A DNA stretch of 64,000 nucleotides from Aquiflexum gelatinilyticum. Lineage in GTDB: Bacteria; Bacteroidota; Bacteroidia; Cytophagales; Cyclobacteriaceae. Shown piece by piece: positions 58,547 to 64,000 of the stretch (the first letter of the stretch is position 1; each line of letters opens with the position of its first letter). The notes under the pieces were generated by a model that was not told the DNA's origin, ran no database searches, and was given only the letters and a program-made list of their open reading frames with translations. Where the stretch lies: the NCBI RefSeq assembly GCF_024741135.1, contig NZ_JANSUY010000019.1, forward strand, positions 1 through 64,000, in the 5' to 3' direction. The translations under genes were made by a program, and so were the position numbers.

Positions 58547-58848
58547 TCAAACTTTCCAAAATAGCTCACAGCCGGGCAGGAGATAAAGGAAATATCCTGA
58601 TGCTTTCTCTGATTCCTTTTGAGGAAAAGGATTATGAATGGTTGCTGAGGGAAGTCACTGCAGAAAAGGTCAAAGCCCATCTGTCCCACCTGATCAAAGG
58701 TGAGGTGATCCGCTATGAAATTCCGGGGATTCATGCCTTACAATTTACCTGTTATCAGGCTTTGGGGCCGGGTGTGACCACTTCTCTGGCCTTGGATGCC
58801 CATGGGAAATCTCTGAGTTATGCCCTATTGGAAATGGAGATTGAGTAG
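58543..58848 (+). CDS. AtuA-related C-terminal domain protein
   Basis: A 101-residue protein homologous to the C-terminal domain of AtuA: MIKLSKIAHSRAGDKGNILMLSLIPFEEKDYEWLLREVTAEKVKAHLSHL...GIHALQFTCYQALGPGVTTSLALDAHGKSLSYALL. The ARAGDKG-like (SRAGDKG) opening is the family hallmark. It overlaps the previous gene by 4 bp (ATGA), so the two subunits are made together and probably form a complex. It is the last gene of the CitMHS-AtuA operon. Confidence 0.9.
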   Translation: MIKLSKIAHSRAGDKGNILMLSLIPFEEKDYEWLLREVTAEKVKAHLSHLIKGEVIRYEIPGIHALQFTCYQALGPGVTTSLALDAHGKSLSYALLEMEIE

Positions 58849-58944
58849 TGCCAAAAGATAAAATTTAGATTTTCTAATTTTTTTCAAATCGTCATACCAA
58901 TCAAAAGTTTACCATCATTTCGTCCACTTATTTCCAAAGGAAGA

Positions 58945-60645
58945 TTATTTTCCTGACTGCTCTATTTTATTCCTTCTTTCCTTAATTGCTTCGACTTTTT
59001 CCTTGGTCACGCCAAACACTTTTCCGTCTGAGGCATCTTTCATCAGGTCGTTGATATAGCTTTGACTGATTTGGGAATTGTCCTTGTACTTGGTCCTCAG
59101 TGCTTCTAGTCGCTTATGAAGATCTTCCCTGATCTCTGAATAGGCCGGATCTTTGTATACATTGCGGAGCTCCATGGGATCCTTTTTCCGATCGATCAAT
59201 TCCCATTGGTCTTCCACATAATAGTAATGGATCAGTTTGTATTCCTTGGTCACGATGGCATAATGGCGGTTGACCATGTGCTCTGCGGGGTATTCGTAGT
59301 AATGGTAGTACACGGCATCCCTTGTCCATTTCTCCTGCTGTCCTGTGAGAAGCGGAACCAAGCTTTCCCCCTGCATGTCCTCCGGTTCTTGGACGCCTGC
59401 AGCCTCCAAGAATGTCTGGGCAAAATCAAGGTTTTGGACCAGTTCATCTGAACGGGTACCTGCCTTCACCTGTCCCGGCCAAGCCACCAAAAGCGGGGTT
59501 TTGAAGGATTCATCGTAGATGAATCGCTTGTCATACCAGCCGTGCTCCCCCAAATAAAAACCCTGATCCGAAGTATAGACGATGATGGTATTCTCCATCA
59601 GGTCATTGGCTTCGAGGTAATCGAGAAGCCTTCCGACATTTTCGTCGACAGCCTGGATGGTTCCAAGATAATCCTGCATGTACCGTTGGTATTTCCATTT
59701 CATCTTGTCCTGATCGGTCATGGAGGGATAAGCTTTTTTGAAGTCGGCATTGACTTTGGAATAGGCCTTCATGAAATTGGCTTCTTGGGATGGAGTAAAG
59801 CGGCTGTACTCATATTCATAGCGGCTTTTGTCAAACCCGATTTCGGGTATGCCCAATTCATCCATCACTTCAGGAAAAACCTTGTTGTCTCCCGCCCAAC
59901 TCATGTGCTTCAGGATATTCATCTCTGCCTCTCCAGCCGGCGAGGTCCTGCCTGCATAATCATCAAAAAGTGTAGCAGGCTCAGGAAAAGTCCTCGTTGT
60001 AAAATCCTCCAAATGACGCTCGGCCATCAGCCAAGACCTGTGTGGCGCTTTGTGGAGGTACATCAGCATAAAGGGCTGCTCTGCTTTTCGTTCATTTTGG
60101 AGCCAATCCAAGGTCATGTCCGTCACGATGTCCGTCACATAGCCGTCTACGGTGATATTGCCTTCGTTTTTGGTGATAAATTCCGGATTGTAATATGCCC
60201 CCTGACCGGGAAGTATTTTGAACTGGTCAAAGCTTTTGGGATTGTTTCCAAAATGGAGTTTGCCAAACATCGCTGTCTGATAGCCTGATTCCTGAAGGAG
60301 TTGGGGAAAGGTCACATTGGTGGTGTCGAAATGGAAATGGTTGTCCACTTTCCCGTTCAGATGGGAATGTTTTCCCGTCAATATGGTGGCCCTACTTGGT
60401 GCACAGATTGAATTTGTCACGCTGGCATTGGTAAAAAGCATACCCATTTTGGCTATCCTGTCGATGTTGGGAGTCTGGATCAGGCGGTCATCATAAGCGG
60501 ATATGGCTTGGTAAGCATGGTCATCCGACATGATAAAAATGATGTTGGGGCGCTTTGGAGCCTGCTCTTCTTCCTTCGCAGGATTGCAGCCAATCATGGC
60601 GACCGGGATTAATGCCAAGACTAATTTTAATAGTGACTTCATCAT
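58945..60645 (-). CDS. Sulfatase, lipoprotein (arylsulfatase type S1)
   Basis: The frame is open to 60711, but ATG at 60645 (MMKSLLKLVLALIPVAMIGC, Cys at 20) starts a lipoprotein signal, giving 566 residues. The S1 signature CAPSRATILTGKHSHLNG begins at Cys81, to be oxidised to formylglycine. Metal ligands are seen in RPNIIFIMSDDHAYQAISAY and YTSDQGFYLGEHGWYDKRFIYDESFKTPLLVAWPG. It removes sulfate from a sulfated glycan in the periplasm or at the surface. A maturase is not encoded nearby. It is monocistronic and divergent from the beta-barrel gene. Confidence 0.93.
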   Translation of the reverse strand: MMKSLLKLVLALIPVAMIGCNPAKEEEQAPKRPNIIFIMSDDHAYQAISAYDDRLIQTPNIDRIAKMGMLFTNASVTNSICAPSRATILTGKHSHLNGKVDNHFHFDTTNVTFPQLLQESGYQTAMFGKLHFGNNPKSFDQFKILPGQGAYYNPEFITKNEGNITVDGYVTDIVTDMTLDWLQNERKAEQPFMLMYLHKAPHRSWLMAERHLEDFTTRTFPEPATLFDDYAGRTSPAGEAEMNILKHMSWAGDNKVFPEVMDELGIPEIGFDKSRYEYEYSRFTPSQEANFMKAYSKVNADFKKAYPSMTDQDKMKWKYQRYMQDYLGTIQAVDENVGRLLDYLEANDLMENTIIVYTSDQGFYLGEHGWYDKRFIYDESFKTPLLVAWPGQVKAGTRSDELVQNLDFAQTFLEAAGVQEPEDMQGESLVPLLTGQQEKWTRDAVYYHYYEYPAEHMVNRHYAIVTKEYKLIHYYYVEDQWELIDRKKDPMELRNVYKDPAYSEIREDLHKRLEALRTKYKDNSQISQSYINDLMKDASDGKVFGVTKEKVEAIKERRNKIEQSGK

Positions 60646-60912
60646 AACAGGTATTTGGGGTTTTTTAAAATTAGAAAAACATTCCTGAAAAGCTTTCGAA
60701 CATATCGGCAATTACATGGAAGGAATGTTTTTTAAAGATTTTCGGACAAATGGATCATGTCGCCTAACATCCTTAAATAAACCCACTGTATTTTCCCCAT
60801 CAGCAATTGTTTGAAAATCGTAATTTTTGCTTTGAAAAAAGTTAATATTACCATTTCTCATTTGGTAATTTTGTACACTCGAACTAAGTAAAAAGCATTC
60901 AAAAACAGGAAA

Positions 60913-61779
60913 ATGACGCAGTATTTCCAAAATATAGGAGAAGAACCATCGCCAAAACCACAGGAAAGACACTATTCGATTTTTGGTCTTGATAGGTTGG
61001 CCTTGAGAAAAGCGATGATCCTTTTGGTGTTTGTTCTATTTATAAGTACGGGTGTTTTTGCTCAGGATAATTCCGGAATAGGACCAAGCTATTTCCGTGG
61101 CAATATCAGTGTGACCAACAACGGACTTTCTCTCATTCCGGCATTTTCGCTTGGGAGACCGGCAGCGATTTTCGAAATGTCGATGGGCGGCGAAAGGCTG
61201 AGTTTCGATCCCGAACTGCGTTTCGCATTGGATGGTAAGCCTTGGTCTTTTGTCTTTTGGTGGCGGTACAAAATCGTCAAGTCCGGTAAATTTAACCTGC
61301 ATGTCGGCGCGCATCCTGCCTTTATTTTCACTACTACCATGGAGCCTGATGCCAATGGTCAGATGGTCGAAACCACCAAGACCCAAAGGTTTTTTGCAGC
61401 AGAAATCTCGCCCTCCTACACCATCAGTCCAAAAACCAAACTGAGTTTTCTCTACCTCGCAGGGAGAAGTTTGGGCAAAGTCCCTTATTCACTCAATCAA
61501 TTTGTGACCATTGGGCCTTCATTTACCAATATTCCTATTTCCCAGAAATATTTCTTCAATGCCCGCCCCCAGGTGTTTTACCTCAAGATGAATGAAAAAG
61601 ATGGATTCTTTGCCAGTTCATCCATGGTCATAGGCAGGAAAAATTTCCCGATATCTTTGGGAGGGATTGTCAGTAAAGTGATAGTGTCTGAGATTGAAGT
61701 GGACAACTGGATCTGGAACATCAGTCTGATCTATTCCTTCAACAATGAATTTGTCAAAAGGTCGAATCCGTTACTTTAA
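60913..61779 (+). CDS. Hypothetical outer-membrane-type protein
   Basis: The ATG at 60913 has a good ribosome-binding site (ACAGGA) 4 nt before, but puts 34 polar residues ahead of the signal peptide (MILLVFVLFISTGVFAQ). ATG at 61015 would remove them. The mature part shows repeated amphipathic strands with aromatic ends (WSFVFWWRYKIVKSGKFNLHVG, TKLSFLYLAGRSLG, KYFFNARPQVFYLKM) and terminal strand WNISLIYSFNNEF. It is probably a small outer-membrane barrel, family not recognised. Confidence 0.68.
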   Translation: MTQYFQNIGEEPSPKPQERHYSIFGLDRLALRKAMILLVFVLFISTGVFAQDNSGIGPSYFRGNISVTNNGLSLIPAFSLGRPAAIFEMSMGGERLSFDPELRFALDGKPWSFVFWWRYKIVKSGKFNLHVGAHPAFIFTTTMEPDANGQMVETTKTQRFFAAEISPSYTISPKTKLSFLYLAGRSLGKVPYSLNQFVTIGPSFTNIPISQKYFFNARPQVFYLKMNEKDGFFASSSMVIGRKNFPISLGGIVSKVIVSEIEVDNWIWNISLIYSFNNEFVKRSNPLL

Positions 61780-61994
61780 ATAGATATTAGTGGATATTTG
61801 ATATTGACTAGGTTGAAATATGGTAGAAATACAATTGATATATGGGTGAGATCGATATTGATGGATACTGGATATTAATTGATATTGGTTGGAGTCAAAG
61901 AAGAAATATGGTGGAAATAAATAGAAATAAAGTAGAAATAGGTTGCGGAACTTAAGCCTCAATTTCTGCCACTCAGGCTTGATGCTTAAAAATT
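61780..61994. repeat. Degenerate AT-rich repeat tract
   Basis: Non-coding, with recurring GATATT(G/A)AT units and two copies of GAAATATGGT(A/G)GAAATA (near 61814 and 61902). It leads directly into the 51-bp repeats and is part of the same low-complexity region upstream of the AraC regulator. Confidence 0.55.
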
Positions 61995-62150
61995 ATATCG
62001 CCGCAGGCATATATCAATATATATCGCGAAGCAAATATCATTTCAATATCGCCGCAGGCTTATATCAATATATTTCGCTTAAGCATATATCTTTCAAATA
62101 TCGTCGAAGGCTTATTTCACGAAGTATATTTCGCTTAAGCATATATCATT
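61995..62150. repeat. Three tandem 51-52 bp repeats
   Basis: Units begin ATATCG at 61995, 62046 and 62098. Each contains ATATCG(C/T)CG(C/A)AGGC, then a middle TATATCAATATAT-like stretch and an end GC(G/T)(A/T)AGCA(A/T)ATATC. Copies 1 and 2 are very close; copy 3 has drifted. Subsequences pair with their own reverse complements, so each unit can fold. The repeats end 6 bp before the AraC start codon. Confidence 0.78.
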
Positions 62151-62156
62151 AAAAAC

Positions 62157-63053
62157 ATGGACAAACCAGAAAGTTTAGAAGAATTTTACAAAAGGAAATT
62201 CAATTGGCTTCCTGAGAATATCAGGAACGACATCGGGCATTTCAACATGTTCCGGTTGGAACCTTATTCCCAAGGAAAAACCACCTCTATACCTTACCGG
62301 AGACGGGATTTCTATAAGGTCATGTTGGTGAAGGGCAAAAGTGAAGTGTACTATGCAGATCAGGTCATCGAGGTCAAAAAGCAGGCATTGGCATTTTCCA
62401 ATCCTTTGATCCCATACAAATGGGAGCACCATGAGAACCTGAAAGGCCAATATTGCATCTTCAACCAACATTTCATGCATGACTTTGGCAATATCAGCCA
62501 ATATGAAATCTTCCAGCCGACCGGCAACCACGTCTTTGAACTTTCCGACCAACAGGTGGAGGAAGTGGAGGCGGTTTTTAAGAAAATGGAAACCGACTTC
62601 AGCTCGGAATACAAATACAAGTATGACAGCATCCGAAGTCTGATCCTGGAACTCATCCATTATGGACTCAAGCTGCAGCCCAATACCTTGGCGGACAGAC
62701 AGCCATTCAATGCTGCCCAAAGGATATCGGCCATGTTTTTGGAATTGCTCGAAAGGCAGTTTCCCGTCGAGGACAACCATCCCCAAATCGACCTGCGCTC
62801 AGCTTCCGAATTTGCTGAGCACCTCAATGTCCACGTCAACCACCTCAACCGCGCTGTCAAAGAAACCACCGGTAAAACCACCTCACAGGTGATCGCTGAA
62901 AAGCTAATACAGGAAGCCAAAGTCCTGCTCAAACACAGCAAATGGAATGTGGGAGAAATAGCATTTGCTTTGGGATTTACTGAAGTGACCCATTTCAACA
63001 ACTTTTTCAAAAAACACCTGCAGACCAGTCCGTTAAAATTCAGGGCCGGATAA
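62157..63053 (+). CDS. AraC family transcriptional regulator
   Basis: A 298-residue regulator. The N-terminal 180 residues form a cupin-like sensor (YSQGKTTSIPYRRRDFYKVMLVKGKSEVYYADQ; LAFSNPLIPYKWEHHENL). The C-terminal AraC DNA-binding domain occupies about 200-298: LRSASEFAEHLNVHVNHLNRAVKETTGKTTSQVIAEKLIQEAKVLLKHS and WNVGEIAFALGFTEVTHFNNFFKKHLQTSPLKFR. The ligand and target genes cannot be told from sequence. It stands alone, directly after the tandem repeats, which may influence its expression. Confidence 0.93.
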   Translation: MDKPESLEEFYKRKFNWLPENIRNDIGHFNMFRLEPYSQGKTTSIPYRRRDFYKVMLVKGKSEVYYADQVIEVKKQALAFSNPLIPYKWEHHENLKGQYCIFNQHFMHDFGNISQYEIFQPTGNHVFELSDQQVEEVEAVFKKMETDFSSEYKYKYDSIRSLILELIHYGLKLQPNTLADRQPFNAAQRISAMFLELLERQFPVEDNHPQIDLRSASEFAEHLNVHVNHLNRAVKETTGKTTSQVIAEKLIQEAKVLLKHSKWNVGEIAFALGFTEVTHFNNFFKKHLQTSPLKFRAG

Positions 63054-63562
63054 TTTCCTATAAGTTTTTTCAACCCCGGAAGCTTTTGACCCCCCCTCAA
63101 ACCAAGAGTCAGATGGTGAACCAAGGTCCTAAAAAGAATATGCCACTACATTATTTGCTTTTCTAAATATTGAAAAGCTATGCCAAGATAATTCAAGTTC
63201 TAATTCGTGGAAAAACCATACTTGTGGTGATGAATTCAGGTCATTGCCGAAAAACAAAGCAGGTAGAATTCACTTTCTTTAAAGACTTTGATAAGGCACT
63301 TAAACCTCATTTCTTGAATGGATTTTGAGTCATCAAATTTTTCTATTTGAGAAGAGGCATAAACATTAATAATTTTTATTATGACTATTTGTGGAAAAAA
63401 TGTATCAAAATTTTGCATTAAATGTTTTTTTTTAAATTAAAAAATTATTTAAATTACCTGAGACAGAATTAATTAGAACTTATTTTAATAATTTGTTAAC
63501 AATTCTTTCATGCTGCGATCTTTTTATTCATTCATATAACCACAACTTAATTTAAAAGTAAC
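63054..63562. other. Intergenic region without recognised features
   Basis: A 509-bp stretch between the AraC gene and the edge gene. I see no gene, RNA or repeat. It becomes very AT-rich after 63400, which probably holds the promoter of the following gene, but I found no convincing TTTG / TAnnTTTG pair. Confidence 0.6.
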
Positions 63563-64000
63563 ATGAGAAAAAGTACCAGTATTCATTGGCTTAAAATCCT
63601 TTTTATGCCAATGCTGTCCCTCCTGCTTTTTGGAGGAATTATTTCTCCATTAATTGCCCAAGAAAGGGAGTTTTTGGAAGGCAAGTATGCGGTCACACGA
63701 AGTGATAATCAGGTCTTTATTTTTAGCTTCAGTAAAGATGGAACGGTCATAGTCACCGAAAAAAACTCGGAAGACAAAGATTTCAAGGAAAAACAGAAGT
63801 ATGAATTGATCGGTGACAAACTGACCATCATGCCGATTTGGCCGCCAAGCGTCATTGATGACTTCAATGATGTCACCATGACCAAAGCAGGTGAGGGTTT
63901 GTTCACTTTTTCCAAAGACGGACTTGATTATGAAGTGCAGGAGCATTCCAATTGGCCTGCCATCATGCATACCTCGGCTGTTTTGATTGCATTATTGATT
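63563..64000 (+). CDS. Partial secreted protein, cut by window edge
   Basis: It begins with ATG at 63563 and stays open to the end, 146 codons. The signal region is long (MRKSTSIHWLKILFMPMLSLLLFGGIISPLIAQ). The mature part FLEGKYAVTRSDNQVFIFSFSKDGTVIVTEKNSEDKDFKEKQKYELIGDKLTIMP looks like a lipocalin-like or DUF-type beta-domain. The last bases (HTSAVLIALLI) start a hydrophobic segment, so a membrane region probably follows. Family not recognised. Confidence 0.6.
   Translation, partial: MRKSTSIHWLKILFMPMLSLLLFGGIISPLIAQEREFLEGKYAVTRSDNQVFIFSFSKDGTVIVTEKNSEDKDFKEKQKYELIGDKLTIMPIWPPSVIDDFNDVTMTKAGEGLFTFSKDGLDYEVQEHSNWPAIMHTSAVLIALLI

Noticed and set aside
59542-60288. 248-codon rightward frame within the sulfatase
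   Set aside because: Antisense to conserved sulfatase sequence; the His/Ile/Phe-rich translation has no recognisable domain.
61995-62150. CRISPR array
   Set aside because: The repeats are contiguous 51-52 bp units with no unique spacers and no cas genes nearby.

Overview
The window looks like a chromosomal segment from a member of the Bacteroidota, most likely order Cytophagales and close to the Cyclobacteriaceae (Algoriphagus-like). This is inferred from gene content and signals, not from a marker-gene tree. Supporting signs are: many lipoproteins and TonB-dependent receptors; a surface BtuG-like B12 lipoprotein; single-chain L-serine dehydratase; the BlaI/M56 pair; ThuA, Gfo/Idh/MocA and DUF6807 proteins; GH127; promoters of the TTTG / TAnnTTTG type; and moderate-to-low GC. 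There is one tRNA (Asn) and no rRNA, CRISPR array or intact insertion sequence.

Layout. 0.1-4 kb: an outer-membrane-type hypothetical protein, then a two-gene periplasmic GMC oxidoreductase with its small subunit. 4-11 kb: a cobalamin uptake locus. BtuF-, BtuC- and BtuD-like genes run leftward. A cobalamin riboswitch with a BtuB-like receptor and a BtuG-like surface lipoprotein runs rightward. 11-13.4 kb: a HEPN/MNT toxin-antitoxin pair and pyrR-pyrB. 13.6-18.7 kb: a secreted hypothetical protein, an EVE-domain protein, a PolX/PHP protein, a small membrane protein and a YiiX-like hydrolase. 18.7-29.2 kb: a carbohydrate-oxidation neighbourhood with three Gfo/Idh/MocA proteins, a DUF6807 protein, ThuA and a two-subunit molybdenum hydroxylase.

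29.3-33.2 kb: a membrane protein, tRNA-Asn with terminators, then an AT-rich patch holding a YD-repeat-like protein, a decayed gene and a HigBA pair. 33.4-43.5 kb: a penicillin acylase, three lipoproteins of unknown function divergent from a TonB receptor, and a large cytochrome c/propeller protein. 43.5-52 kb: L-serine dehydratase, an esterase, a CotH protein, a membrane-anchored HTH protein with WQKTYGG repeats, GH127 and AlkB. 52.5-64 kb: blaI-M56 under a double BlaI operator, a TlpA-like protein, a CitMHS transporter with a split AtuA pair, a sulfatase, a beta-barrel protein, a 51-bp repeat tract, an AraC regulator and a gene cut by the window edge.

How the genes work together. Three themes recur. 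The first is vitamin and metal acquisition: the B12 locus, and a receptor/lipoprotein block with a metal-regulator-like palindrome. The second is periplasmic breakdown and oxidation of sugars or glycosides: GMC oxidoreductase, Gfo/Idh/MocA, ThuA, GH127 and sulfatase. The third is small stress or defence modules: HEPN/MNT, HigBA, BlaI/M56 and AlkB. Intergenic DNA carries several short dispersed-repeat families and at least two gene relics.
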